Source: an uncultured Clostridia bacterium (lineage in GTDB: Bacteria; Bacillota; Clostridia; RGIG6154). From it: a DNA stretch of 20,404 nucleotides. The position numbers were made by a program, and so were the translations under genes. Shown piece by piece: positions 7,865 to 15,792 of the stretch (position 1 is the stretch's first letter; every line of letters begins with the position of its first letter). Under the pieces are notes generated by a model. That model was given only the letters and a program-made list of their open reading frames with translations. It was not told the DNA's origin and searched no databases. The stretch covers positions 1 through 20,404 of the forward strand of contig CAKSDT010000021.1 in assembly GCA_934446135.1 (NCBI GenBank), read 5' to 3'.

Positions 7865-7887
7865 TTTACATTTTTTCTACATCGGTT

Positions 7888-7916
7888 ATTATACAACACT
7901 TTATTTTAAAATGCAA
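7888..7916 (-). promoter_or_regulatory. Sigma-A promoter of the oxidoreductase-MATE unit
   Basis: On the minus strand TTGCAT (7911-7916) and a perfect TATAAT (7888-7893) are 17 bp apart. The expected start lies about 58 nt before the ATG. No terminator is visible between rlmH and this promoter, so readthrough from the upstream rimP-rlmH operon may add to expression. Confidence 0.82.
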
Positions 7917-7935
7917 TAGTTTTTTCAAATAAATT

Positions 7936-8415
7936 TTACTTGTGATAATCTTCGTTATTATTTATCTTAAATGCTCTGTAAATTTGTTCAAGAAGTATCA
8001 TTATCATAAGTTGGTTCGGAAATGTCAATTTTGAGAAACTGAGTTTATAATTACTGAGTTTTTTTATTTTTTCATCAATTCCGAGCGAGCCTCCTATCAC
8101 AAAAGTAACAGTGCTTTTGCCGGAAAGAGTGATACTTTGGATTTTATCGGCAAGACCTATGCTTGTCACCTGTTCCCCCTCGATACAAAGAGTTACTATA
8201 TATTCATCTTTACCGAGTGCTTTTAAAATTTTTTCTCCCTCTTTTTCCAAAACCTTTTTAATTTCGGATCCCGAAGGATTATCGGGAATTTTTTCATCGG
8301 GAAGTTCAATTATTTCAACTGTTGAAAATCTTGAAATTCTTTTTTTATATTCATTTATTCCTTCCGAAAGATATTTCTCTTTAATCTTTCCGGGTGCAAT
8401 AATTCTAATTTTCAT
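7936..8415 (-). CDS. rlmH: 23S rRNA (pseudouridine-1915-N3)-methyltransferase RlmH
   Basis: A 159-residue SPOUT methyltransferase that uses S-adenosylmethionine to methylate a pseudouridine in helix 69 of 23S rRNA on the assembled ribosome. The knotted cofactor site shows FVIGGSLG (105-112). The C-terminus ends in the family's invariant YHK after LLEQIYRAFKI. The start ATG at 8415 was preferred to an upstream extension of the frame because it gives the exact family length and follows GAGGCGG. It overlaps the end of ribF by 11 nt. One oddity is FPNQL (132-136), where family members I recall carry histidine in place of N134. It is the last gene of the translation operon, an uncommon position for rlmH. 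Confidence 0.95.
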   Translation of the reverse strand: MKIRIIAPGKIKEKYLSEGINEYKKRISRFSTVEIIELPDEKIPDNPSGSEIKKVLEKEGEKILKALGKDEYIVTLCIEGEQVTSIGLADKIQSITLSGKSTVTFVIGGSLGIDEKIKKLSNYKLSFSKLTFPNQLMIMILLEQIYRAFKINNNEDYHK

Positions 8416-9307
8416 TTTCCGCCTCTTTTTTGTCTTTTTCAATCTGCAATTTAAGTTGTTCAAGATTAGAAAATTTAGTTTCGGGTCTGATAAAGTCCAG
8501 AATTTCAAGTGTAATTTTTTCGCCGTACATATTTTTGTCAAGTCCTATAATATATGTTTCAACAGAAAGCCTCGGCTTTGAAACGGTCGGTTTTACACCT
8601 ATATTCGTAACCCCTTTAAAAGTCCCGTATTTTGTTATAACTTTTGTCCTGTAAACTCCGTATTTCGGAAGAAACATATTTTTTTTCGGATAAATATTAA
8701 CGGTAGGAAATCCGATTGTGTTCCCTATATGATTTCCGTGCTGTATAATGCCTTCTATTTCATAATTTCTGCCGAGAAATAAATTTGCTTTCTTAACATT
8801 TCCTTCGCCAAGATACTTTTTAATAAGTGATGATGAAATTACTTCACCGCCTCTTTTGTCAAGGTTCAGCATATTTACTTCAACACCGTACTTTTCTCCG
8901 AGTTTTTTTAAAACTTCCGTGTTCCCGGTTTTTTCTTTTCCAAAAGTATAATTTTCACCGACATATATTATTTTAACCTTTAAGTTCTGCACTAAAAGTT
9001 TAAAAAAGTCCTCAGGAGCAAGACTTAAAAATTCACTGCTTACTTCCTGATAAACAAGTATATCGGCACCCGTTTGTGATATATATTTTTCCTTAAGAGA
9101 GTTATCGGTGATGCTTCCGCCTTTTTTCAAATTTACACCAAAAGTAAAAACAACCGAAACGAGGTTTTCTTCCCCGGACCTTTTTACACCTTCTTTTATA
9201 AGATGTGTATGTGCTGTATGAACCCCGTCAAATATTCCCAGCATAACAACCGTGCTTTCTTTTACTATGTTTTTTTCTTTCAGTAAATCGATGTGCTTTG
9301 AAATCAT
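8405..9307 (-). CDS. ribF: Bifunctional riboflavin kinase / FAD synthetase
   Basis: This enzyme makes FMN from riboflavin (C-terminal kinase) and FAD from FMN (N-terminal adenylyltransferase). It has 300 residues. The N-terminal nucleotidyltransferase motif reads GIFDGVHTAH (24-33). The second ATP-site motif is ISSSLI (157-162). The kinase part has IGFPTVN (198-204), the general-base glutamate in SVETYII (E250), and MYGEKI, with a C-terminal RPETKFSNLEQL. The family HxGH is altered to HTAH (A32), and the usual ISSTxIR to ISSSLIK, so FAD synthetase activity may be reduced or altered; the kinase side looks normal. The ATG lies 4 nt after truB, and its AAGGA site lies inside truB. Confidence 0.94.
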   Translation of the reverse strand: MISKHIDLLKEKNIVKESTVVMLGIFDGVHTAHTHLIKEGVKRSGEENLVSVVFTFGVNLKKGGSITDNSLKEKYISQTGADILVYQEVSSEFLSLAPEDFFKLLVQNLKVKIIYVGENYTFGKEKTGNTEVLKKLGEKYGVEVNMLNLDKRGGEVISSSLIKKYLGEGNVKKANLFLGRNYEIEGIIQHGNHIGNTIGFPTVNIYPKKNMFLPKYGVYRTKVITKYGTFKGVTNIGVKPTVSKPRLSVETYIIGLDKNMYGEKITLEILDFIRPETKFSNLEQLKLQIEKDKKEAENEN

Positions 9308-9311
9308 AAAT

Positions 9312-10028
9312 TCAATCCTTTATGTAGTTATCGGGAGAAACTAAAACGCTTTCTCCTTTCCCGCTTTTCCAAAGTTCTTCAAATTCTTCAAGCGTTACCG
9401 AAGTTTCTATTGAAAAACCTCCGCATTTGGTACGGACAAGACTTTTCATATATCCTCCGCACCCCAATTTTTCGCCAATATCATTACAAAGAGTTCTTAT
9501 ATATGTTCCCTTTGAGCAATCAACAAGAATAGTAATTTCATTATTAACAAGGTCGATATTTTCTGTCTTTATATCATAAATTGTAATTTTCCTTGGTTTT
9601 CTTTCGACTTCAATTCCTTTTCTCGCAAGTTCATAAAGTTTTTTACCGCCTATCTTTATGGCAGAATACATAGGAGGAATCTGAGTAATTTCGCCATTAA
9701 ACGAATTTACTGCTTTTTTAACATCTTCTTCAGTTGCATTTACATTGCATTTTCTAGTGATTTCACCTTCTGAATCCTGAGTCGAAGTGGTTTCGCCAAG
9801 TTTTAAGACAGTTCTGTACTGCTTGTTTTCCGCCATAATCACATCTGAAAGCCTTGTTGATTTTCTCCCTATGCAAATAGGAAGAACCCCTGTTGCCAGG
9901 GGGTCTAGAGTTCCCGTATGACCTACCTTTTTAATGCCTGTAATTCTCCTTACAACCGCAACCGCAAAAGCCGAAGATTTTCCGATAGGTTTATTTACAT
10001 TAAGTATTCCTGTTACAGTGTTTTCCAT
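9312..10028 (-). CDS. truB: tRNA pseudouridine-55 synthase, short form
   Basis: This enzyme isomerises U55 in the T-loop of tRNAs. The catalytic aspartate is D42 in GHTGTLDPLATGVLP (36-50). Other family motifs are IPPMYSAIKIGGKKLYELAR, and DCSKGTYIRTLCNDIG in the middle. The protein has only 238 residues and stops about where the catalytic domain ends, whereas many TruB proteins run to roughly 290-310 with a C-terminal PUA-like part. The stop is followed by the ribF ribosome site overlap, so the end is natural. The ATG abuts the nrnA stop (TAAATG), with GGAGG 11 nt upstream. A position between nrnA and ribF is typical of Firmicutes. Confidence 0.95.
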   Translation of the reverse strand: MENTVTGILNVNKPIGKSSAFAVAVVRRITGIKKVGHTGTLDPLATGVLPICIGRKSTRLSDVIMAENKQYRTVLKLGETTSTQDSEGEITRKCNVNATEEDVKKAVNSFNGEITQIPPMYSAIKIGGKKLYELARKGIEVERKPRKITIYDIKTENIDLVNNEITILVDCSKGTYIRTLCNDIGEKLGCGGYMKSLVRTKCGGFSIETSVTLEEFEELWKSGKGESVLVSPDNYIKD

Positions 10029-10970
10029 TTAAAGAAGTTCCTCCGCCTTTTTTACGAGTTTTTCAAGCGTAACAGAAGCCGAATCGGTACTTACACAGCC
10101 CGACGCTCTTATATGTCCGCCTCCGCCGTAAACCGACGCAATTTTTGTTGCATCTGCATACTCATTTGTTCTTATACTGACTTTTATTTTGTCACCGAAC
10201 TCTTTTAAGATAAGGCCTACTTCAACACCTTTTACAACTCTCGGAACATCAGAAAGTCCCTCGGTATCCTCATATTTACAGCCCAAATTTAAAAGGTCGT
10301 CGTTTGTTACGGTAACAGACGCTATCTTACCTTCTGCAAAATACTTTATAACAGACATGGCATAACCTTTTAATTTATAGGCATTTTTCTCCTCGGTATC
10401 AAACAAAAGTCTGTTGATTTTCGCAAAATTTATGCCGGTTTCAATAAGTTCCGCCGCATAAATGTGCCCTTTCACCCCGGTGCTTTCAAACTTAAAGCAG
10501 CCCGTATCCGAAGCAATGGCGGCATAAAGGCATTTTGCCGTTTCCTTCGAAAATCTGTAACCCGCCTTTTTAAAAATTTCAAATAAAACTTCACCGGTGG
10601 AACTTGCGTCGGGCAAAACATAATTTATTGATGCAAATTTTGTATTGGTTGCGTGATGATCAATCAAAAGTGTGTTTTTCTGTTCCGAAAAAACTTCGCC
10701 GTAATAATCGAGCCTTTTAAGGTCGCCTGCGTCAAGTGCGATAAATGTGTCATAATTTTTGTCCGAAAACTCCGTAAAATACTCACCGCACAAAAATTTC
10801 AATCTTTCCGGAACAGAGTCTGCAATGTAAACATCGCATTTTTTTCCTTGCTCCTCAAGAAAATTCTTTAGAGAAAAACTGCTTCCCAATGCGTCCCCGT
10901 CAGGCATAATGTGAGTAAAAACCGCCGCACTTTTCACATTTTCAAGTGCCTTAATAACATTATTTATCAT
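10029..10970 (-). CDS. nrnA: DHH/DHHA1 phosphoesterase, oligoribonuclease / pAp phosphatase NrnA
   Basis: A 313-residue cytoplasmic DHH-family phosphoesterase. NrnA-type enzymes degrade short RNA oligonucleotides from the 5' or 3' end and dephosphorylate 3'-phosphoadenosine 5'-phosphate. Metal ligands are visible: H20, D24 and D26 in HIMPDGDALGS, D80 in ALDAGD, and D104-H105-H106 in LLIDHHATN. The C-terminal DHHA1 domain ends with the substrate-binding GGGGHIRASGC. The start was set at the ATG at 10970, which lies 5-6 nt after GGTGAG. A GTG three codons upstream lacks a good site. It overlaps rbfA by 11 nt, indicating translational coupling. Position between rbfA and truB is the standard one in Firmicutes. 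Confidence 0.94.
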   Translation of the reverse strand: MINNVIKALENVKSAAVFTHIMPDGDALGSSFSLKNFLEEQGKKCDVYIADSVPERLKFLCGEYFTEFSDKNYDTFIALDAGDLKRLDYYGEVFSEQKNTLLIDHHATNTKFASINYVLPDASSTGEVLFEIFKKAGYRFSKETAKCLYAAIASDTGCFKFESTGVKGHIYAAELIETGINFAKINRLLFDTEEKNAYKLKGYAMSVIKYFAEGKIASVTVTNDDLLNLGCKYEDTEGLSDVPRVVKGVEVGLILKEFGDKIKVSIRTNEYADATKIASVYGGGGHIRASGCVSTDSASVTLEKLVKKAEELL

Positions 10971-11322
10971 CTTTCTCACCCATATTAAGGTCGTTTATAA
11001 CCTTATTTATATGTGCCCCGTATTCTATTGAAGTATCGTGAACAAAAGTTATTTCGGGAAGTGCACGGAGTTTAAGTCTTTCTCCCAATTCGTGACGGAT
11101 AAATCCGCTGCTTGAATTAAGTCCCTTAATTGCGTCTTTTGCTTTTTCGGAATCCCCCAAAACAGAAGCATATACTTTTGCATATTTCAAATCTTTTGTA
11201 ACAACAACCGACACAACAGAAACCAAAACGCCTTTAACCCTGGGGTCTTTAAGCGTGGGAATTATATAGCAAAGTTCCCTTTTGATTTCTTCATCGATTT
11301 TCTGCTGTCTGAATTTTCCCAT
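10960..11322 (-). CDS. rbfA: Ribosome-binding factor A
   Basis: A 120-residue KH-fold protein that binds the 30S subunit near the 5' helix of 16S rRNA and helps its late maturation, notably in the cold. The full family length is present. Recognisable segments are the N-terminal RQQKIDEEIKRELCYII, LKDPRVKGVLVSVVSV, DLKYAKVYASVLGD, and LRALPEITFVHDTSIEYGAHI. The ATG follows AAGGAG 6 nt upstream, and the gene begins 21 nt after infB. It overlaps nrnA at its 3' end. Its place between infB and nrnA supports a ribosome-assembly role. Confidence 0.96.
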   Translation of the reverse strand: MGKFRQQKIDEEIKRELCYIIPTLKDPRVKGVLVSVVSVVVTKDLKYAKVYASVLGDSEKAKDAIKGLNSSSGFIRHELGERLKLRALPEITFVHDTSIEYGAHINKVINDLNMGEKDDK

Positions 11323-11343
11323 TTCTTTCTCCTTAACAAAGGC

Positions 11344-13638
11344 TTATCTTTCAATTTCTTCCATTACGAAACTTTCTACGATGTCGCCTTCTTTGATATC
11401 GTTATAATTTTCAATGCCTACACCGCACTCATATCCCTGAGCAACTTCCTTTGCATCGTCTTTGAATCTCTTTAATGAACTTAAAACGCCTTCGTGGACA
11501 ACAATACCGTCACGGACTATTCTTACTTGCGAATTTCTTGAAATTTTACCGTCTAAAACATAAGAACCGCCGATTGTTCCGACGCCCGAAACCTTAAATG
11601 TCTGTCTTATTTCGGCGCGACCCTGGACAACTTCTTTAAATTTAGGAGCAAGAAGTCCCTTCATTGCTGCCTGAATTTCTTCGATTGCATCGTAAATTAC
11701 TCTGTAAAGTCTGAGTTCTACTTTTGCCCTCTCTGCAGATGCTGCGGCATTTGCATCGGGTCTTACATTAAATCCTACTATAATAGCGTCTGATGCCGAA
11801 GCAAGCATTACATCGGACTCGTTTATCGCACCTACGCCGCCGTGAATTATTCTTATTCTTACTTCATCATTTGAAAGTTTTTCCAAAGACTGTTTTACAG
11901 CCTCAACACTTCCCTGAACATCGGCTTTTACTACTATGTTAAGGTCTTTTAATTTACCCTCTTCAATCTGTGCAAAGAGCGAATCCAAAGACGCTTTCTG
12001 AACTTCCTGCTGAGCCTGCATCTTAGAGTTTGCAATTCTTTCTTCAACAACATCTCTTGCCTGTTTTTCATCATTTACTGCATAGAAAAGGTCGCCGCCC
12101 GAAGGAACTGAATTAAGTCCCAAAATTTCAACAGGAACAGACGGACCTGCACTCTGAACTCTTCTTCCTTTTTCGTCTATCATTGCTCTTACTTTACCGA
12201 ATGATGTGCCTGCAACAACAACATCTCCGATTTTAAGAGTACCGTGCTGAACAAGAACAGACGCAACACTGCCTCTTCCTTTATCAAGTTTTGACTCGAT
12301 AACAGTACCTCTTGCCGCTCTGTTAGGATTTGCTTTTAATTCTTTCATATCCGCAACAAGATTTACCATTTCAAGCAAGTTTTCAATTCCTTCTCCCGTT
12401 TTTGCAGAAACTTTTACACAGATTGTGTCACCGCCCCATTCTTCGGGAATAATTTCGTGTTCGGTAAGCTGCTGCATAACTCTGTCGGGATTAGCACCTT
12501 CTGTGTCGCACTTATTAATTGCAACTATGATTGAAACGCCTGCCGCTTTTGCGTGGTTTATAGACTCTATAGTCTGAGGCATAATACCGTCGTCTGCCGC
12601 AACGACCAAAATTGCAATATCTGTTACCTGTGCACCTCTGGCACGCATTGCCGTAAACGCCTCGTGACCCGGTGTATCAAGAAATGTAAGTTTTCTGTTT
12701 TTCACCGCAACCTGATAAGCACCGATGTGCTGTGTAATACCGCCGGCTTCGCCGTCTGTTACATGAGTGTTTCTGATTGCGTCAAGAAGTGAAGTTTTAC
12801 CGTGGTCAACATGCCCCATAACAACCACAACAGGTGAGCGGGGAACCAAATCTTCCTCTTTATCTTCAATATCCATTGTAAGAGTATCCTCGGCAGTTAT
12901 TATAACTTCCTTTTTAACGGTTGCACCGAATTCTTCACCGATAAGATAAGCGGTGTCAAAATCGATAATATCGCTTACAGATGCCATCTGACCGAGTTCC
13001 ATTAACTTCTTTATTACATCAACGGCTGTCTTTTTAAGTCTTGATGCAAGTTCTCCGACAGAAATTGTATCCGGAACTTCGATTTCAAGTTTAACCGGTT
13101 TGATTTCCATTTTCTTTGTCTGTTTTTCAAAGCGTTTATCTCTTTTGTTTGAAAATCTGTTCTGTCCGCCTTTTTTGATTTTCTGTTTAGTCTGAACATT
13201 ATCTTTTAATTTATCCGAAACCATTTCGGTTATATGTTCAATCTGTTCAATCTTTTTAACATCAATTTCTTCCGAACGGGTGTTTACAACAACATTTGTT
13301 CTGTCTTTTTTTGGCTGAGATTTCTTTTCGCGTTTTTCCCGCTTTACCGGCTCTGTTTTTTCCGTTTTTTCCTCTTTTGCAGTTTCCTCTTTGATTTCCG
13401 GAATTTCCTCTTTCTTCTTTTCTATATTTCCGTACCCCAATTCGGAATTCGGAATTGCAAAATCTCCGCCTTTATCAAATTTCTGCGTTAAAACTTCAAA
13501 TATTATATCAAGTTGATTTTCATCAAGAACTGATGTGTTTTTTACTGTTACTCCAAAATCTCCTAAAATTGCAACAATATCTTTACTTTGCATTTCCAAA
13601 GATTTCGCAAGTTCGTGAACTTTAATTTTTTCTAACAT
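11344..13638 (-). CDS. infB: Translation initiation factor IF-2
   Basis: A 764-residue GTPase that brings initiator fMet-tRNA to the 30S subunit and promotes subunit joining. An IF2_N-type helical domain occupies about residues 1-53, followed by a Lys/Glu-rich linker (70-185) and a second IF2_N domain (188-245). The G domain shows G1 GHVDHGKT (275-282), switch I EAGGITQHIGA (297-307), G3 DTPGH (321-325) and G4 NKCD (375-378). Domains II to IV follow, with the C-terminal fMet-tRNA-binding part ending near EEIER. The start ATG overlaps the stop of the L7Ae-like gene by one base (TAATG), with GAGGAAG upstream. Confidence 0.98.
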   Translation of the reverse strand: MLEKIKVHELAKSLEMQSKDIVAILGDFGVTVKNTSVLDENQLDIIFEVLTQKFDKGGDFAIPNSELGYGNIEKKKEEIPEIKEETAKEEKTEKTEPVKREKREKKSQPKKDRTNVVVNTRSEEIDVKKIEQIEHITEMVSDKLKDNVQTKQKIKKGGQNRFSNKRDKRFEKQTKKMEIKPVKLEIEVPDTISVGELASRLKKTAVDVIKKLMELGQMASVSDIIDFDTAYLIGEEFGATVKKEVIITAEDTLTMDIEDKEEDLVPRSPVVVVMGHVDHGKTSLLDAIRNTHVTDGEAGGITQHIGAYQVAVKNRKLTFLDTPGHEAFTAMRARGAQVTDIAILVVAADDGIMPQTIESINHAKAAGVSIIVAINKCDTEGANPDRVMQQLTEHEIIPEEWGGDTICVKVSAKTGEGIENLLEMVNLVADMKELKANPNRAARGTVIESKLDKGRGSVASVLVQHGTLKIGDVVVAGTSFGKVRAMIDEKGRRVQSAGPSVPVEILGLNSVPSGGDLFYAVNDEKQARDVVEERIANSKMQAQQEVQKASLDSLFAQIEEGKLKDLNIVVKADVQGSVEAVKQSLEKLSNDEVRIRIIHGGVGAINESDVMLASASDAIIVGFNVRPDANAAASAERAKVELRLYRVIYDAIEEIQAAMKGLLAPKFKEVVQGRAEIRQTFKVSGVGTIGGSYVLDGKISRNSQVRIVRDGIVVHEGVLSSLKRFKDDAKEVAQGYECGVGIENYNDIKEGDIVESFVMEEIER

Positions 13639-13919
13639 TAAACTTCCTCGCTTTCCTTTAAAATAGCGTCGGCAAAACCTTTATCGGTAACGATTGCAGC
13701 CGATCTGAATCCTTTTCCCGTATATTTACCGAGCGTTTCTTTATCCGAAACAAAAACTGTCGGAATATTATATTTTGAAAATAATTCCAAGGTTCCCTTT
13801 TCGGTCTCCCTTGTTAAAATTATAAGTTTTGCCTTTTTTTGCTTAACTGCTTTTTCACAAAGCGATATGCCTGTAATAACCTTTCCTGCATTGGTTGCAA
13901 ATCCAAGCAGTCTCAGCAT
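13638..13919 (-). CDS. ylxQ: L7Ae-family RNA-binding protein (YlxQ-like)
   Basis: A 93-residue small protein of the ribosomal L7Ae/L30e/S12e/Gadd45 fold, which binds kink-turn RNA. The signatures LLGFATNAGKVITG, CEKAVKQKKAKLIILTRE, and GFRSAAIVTDKGFADAI fit the family. The start chosen is the ATG at 13919 (MLRLLGF), matching relatives. An upstream in-frame TTG at 13949 would overlap rnpM by 29 nt and has a weaker fit. The gene lies 1 nt after rnpM and overlaps infB by 1 nt. In Bacillus the homologue sits at the same operon position. Its precise RNA target is not well established. Confidence 0.9.
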   Translation of the reverse strand: MLRLLGFATNAGKVITGISLCEKAVKQKKAKLIILTRETEKGTLELFSKYNIPTVFVSDKETLGKYTGKGFRSAAIVTDKGFADAILKESEEV

Positions 13920-13920
13920 T

Positions 13921-14181
13921 TTAATTTCCACTTTCAAATATCCTTTCAAGCACGGTTAAAGTCTTTTCGGACACGCCGCACTTCAATGCTTTTGCAAGCC
14001 TTCCGGTTTTATATGCCTTTTTAAGACACTCCGGCGAGCATATATATGCCCCTCTGCCGCCCGATTTTCCCGTACAGTCGTAATCTGCGTTTCCCGAATT
14101 GTTAAACACCCTTATAAGATTTTGCTTTAAGTCTTGTTTTCTGCAGCAAACGCACATTCTTATAAGTACTTTATCATTCAT
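13921..14181 (-). CDS. rnpM: YlxR/RnpM family RNA-binding protein (DUF448)
   Basis: An 86-residue basic protein. The family signature RMCVCCRKQDLKQNLIRV (8-25) is followed by a glycine stretch SGGRGAYICSPECLKKA and a lysine-rich end. The B. subtilis homologue YlxR has been described as RnpM, an RNA-binding modulator of RNase P. The start ATG at 14181 is preceded by CTGGAG inside the end of nusA, and it begins 1 nt after the nusA stop. An upstream extension of the frame into nusA exists but lacks family similarity. Four cysteines (CVCC and the later C) recall a zinc-binding fold but metal binding is not established here. Confidence 0.93.
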   Translation of the reverse strand: MNDKVLIRMCVCCRKQDLKQNLIRVFNNSGNADYDCTGKSGGRGAYICSPECLKKAYKTGRLAKALKCGVSEKTLTVLERIFESGN

Positions 14182-14182
14182 A

Positions 14183-15235
14183 TTAAAACTCCAGATTAAC
14201 ATTGTCTTCGGGCTTTATGTCTATTTTCCAGCCCGTAAGTTTTGCCGCAAGTCTTGCGTTTTGTCCTTCTTTGCCTATTGCAAGCGAAAGTTGGAAAGCA
14301 GGAACTGTAACTTTGCACGATTTTTCTTCTTCCGATACATCGATTGAAATAACTTTTGCAGGTGAAAGAGCCGCACTTATATATTCTGCAGGATCTTCAT
14401 TCCATCTTATTATATCAATTTTTTCGCCGCCTAATGTATCAACCACATTCTGAACTCTTTGTCCCTTAGGTCCAACACAGGCACCCACCGGGTCAACATT
14501 CGGATCCTGTGCATAAACTGCAATTTTGGTTCTTGAACCCGGTTCTCTTGCAATTGATTTAATTTCGACTGTTCCGTCCGTGATTTCAGGAACTTCATTT
14601 TCAAAAAGTTTTTCAACTATTCCGGAATTGCTTCTGGAAACTATCACCTGAGGGCCGTAATTTGTTTTATTTACTCTTGCAATATAAAGTTTTAACTTAT
14701 CGCCCTCTTTGATTTTTTCTCCTTCAATTTGTTCTTTGGGAGGAATTACGGCTTCAAAATCGCCTGTATCAACTATTATGTTATTATTTTCTATTCTTCT
14801 TACCGTTGCAGTTATAACCGTATTTTCCTTTTTTCTGAATTCATTATAAAGTTTTCCGCTTTCAGCCTCACGGAGTTTTTGAAGAACAACCTGTTTTGCC
14901 GTCTGTGCCGCAATCCTTGAAAACGGTGCCGGGTCTATTTCTTCAACAACAACATCGCCGATTTCATAATCGGGATTAATCTCTTTTGCCTCGTCAAGGT
15001 CATATTCGCCCTCCTGACCCAATCCGTTGTCAACTACGGGGCAATACCTGAAAACTCTGACATCTGCGGTTTCTCTGTTCATTTCAACCTTAACATCGGC
15101 ACCTCTTAAACCTTTCATACTTTTTTTGTATGCAATGGCAAGAGCCGCCTCGATAGCACTGATCATATATTCCTGGTCAATGCCTTTTTCTTTTTCAAGT
15201 AATTTTAAAGATATAAGTAATTCTTTGTTATCCAC
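14183..15235 (-). CDS. nusA: Transcription termination/antitermination factor NusA
   Basis: A 350-residue RNA polymerase-binding factor that enhances pausing and intrinsic termination. The N-terminal polymerase-binding domain covers about residues 1-135. S1 follows (137-202, ITATVRRIENNNIIVDTG), then KH1 with GPKG (255-258) and KH2 with GKEG (321-324), ending at 350. The C-terminal acidic repeats of E. coli NusA are absent, as usual in Firmicutes. The start is GTG (15235), 11 nt after GGAGG. It is the second gene of its operon, behind a leader hairpin (15735-15766) that is a candidate for NusA-dependent autoregulation. Confidence 0.97.
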   Translation of the reverse strand: MDNKELLISLKLLEKEKGIDQEYMISAIEAALAIAYKKSMKGLRGADVKVEMNRETADVRVFRYCPVVDNGLGQEGEYDLDEAKEINPDYEIGDVVVEEIDPAPFSRIAAQTAKQVVLQKLREAESGKLYNEFRKKENTVITATVRRIENNNIIVDTGDFEAVIPPKEQIEGEKIKEGDKLKLYIARVNKTNYGPQVIVSRSNSGIVEKLFENEVPEITDGTVEIKSIAREPGSRTKIAVYAQDPNVDPVGACVGPKGQRVQNVVDTLGGEKIDIIRWNEDPAEYISAALSPAKVISIDVSEEEKSCKVTVPAFQLSLAIGKEGQNARLAAKLTGWKIDIKPEDNVNLEF

Positions 15236-15254
15236 TTTCTAAATTTCCTCCTTT

Positions 15255-15716
15255 TTAAAATTCAGGTGCCAGTTTTGCCTGACTGATTTTCTCATTGGGT
15301 ACCAAAACAGTTTCGCCGCCGTCTGTTATAATTTCTGTGTTTTCCTCCGTGCGGAGTTTTAATATACCCTCAATATTTTTACTTCCGCCGATTGCCGAAT
15401 AAAGTTTTAACGACACACGGTTTTCATAAAATCTTTCAAAATCACGCTGTTTTTTAAGTTTTCTTTCCAGCCCGGGAGAAGAAACCTCAAGATAATATGC
15501 TTTGTCAATGGGGTCATACTCGTCAAGTGCATCGCTTAAGGGTCTTGACACGCTCTCACAGTCGTCAATAGTAATAAAACCGTCTTCTTTGTCAATATAC
15601 ACTCTTAAAAAATAATCCGGACCTTCTTTTTTAAATTCAACATCATAAATCATAAGTCCGAGGTTTTGTGCAATAGGCTCTGCAATAACGGTTACTTTTT
15701 CTTCAATACTTGCCAT
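15255..15716 (-). CDS. rimP: Ribosome maturation factor RimP
   Basis: A 153-residue protein needed for maturation of the 30S subunit, acting early on S19 and S12 assembly in E. coli. The N-terminal domain shows LGLMIYDVEFKKEGPDYFLR and DGFITIDDCESVSRPLSDAL. The family core YYLEVSSPGLERKLK (78-92) is present, followed by the small Sm-like C-terminal domain ending VPNEKISQAKLAPEF. The ATG follows GGAGGAGAGTA. It is the first gene of the ten-gene operon and lies 19 nt before nusA. Confidence 0.97.
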   Translation of the reverse strand: MASIEEKVTVIAEPIAQNLGLMIYDVEFKKEGPDYFLRVYIDKEDGFITIDDCESVSRPLSDALDEYDPIDKAYYLEVSSPGLERKLKKQRDFERFYENRVSLKLYSAIGGSKNIEGILKLRTEENTEIITDGGETVLVPNEKISQAKLAPEF

Positions 15717-15734
15717 TACTCTCCTCCTTCACTG

Positions 15735-15766
15735 CAAACAAAAGAGTGAGCAACAAATGCTCACCC
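15735..15766 (-). promoter_or_regulatory. rimP leader hairpin with interrupted U-tract, candidate NusA-dependent attenuator
   Basis: In the minus-strand leader, GGGTGAGCA (58-66 of 15700s) pairs with TGCTCACTC (15744-15752) in nine pairs, one of them G-U, around a 5-nt loop. TTTTGTTTG follows, a U-tract interrupted at its fifth base. The hairpin lies about 20 nt after the expected transcription start and 6-7 nt before the ribosome site. No competing antiterminator is evident. In B. subtilis, nusA is known to be autoregulated by attenuation at such a weak terminator without an antiterminator. The same role here is inference. It would also stop transcripts coming from the upstream pseudogene. 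Confidence 0.7.
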
Positions 15767-15792
15767 TAAGTCTCATTATTATGTTCTAAAAA

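Noticed and set aside
8416..8541. N-terminal extension of RlmH by 42 codons
   Set aside because: It would lie inside ribF, has no ribosome site, and is not part of the family.
14182..14202. Upstream start for RnpM inside nusA
   Set aside because: The ATG at 14181 has CTGGAG at correct spacing and matches the family N-terminus.
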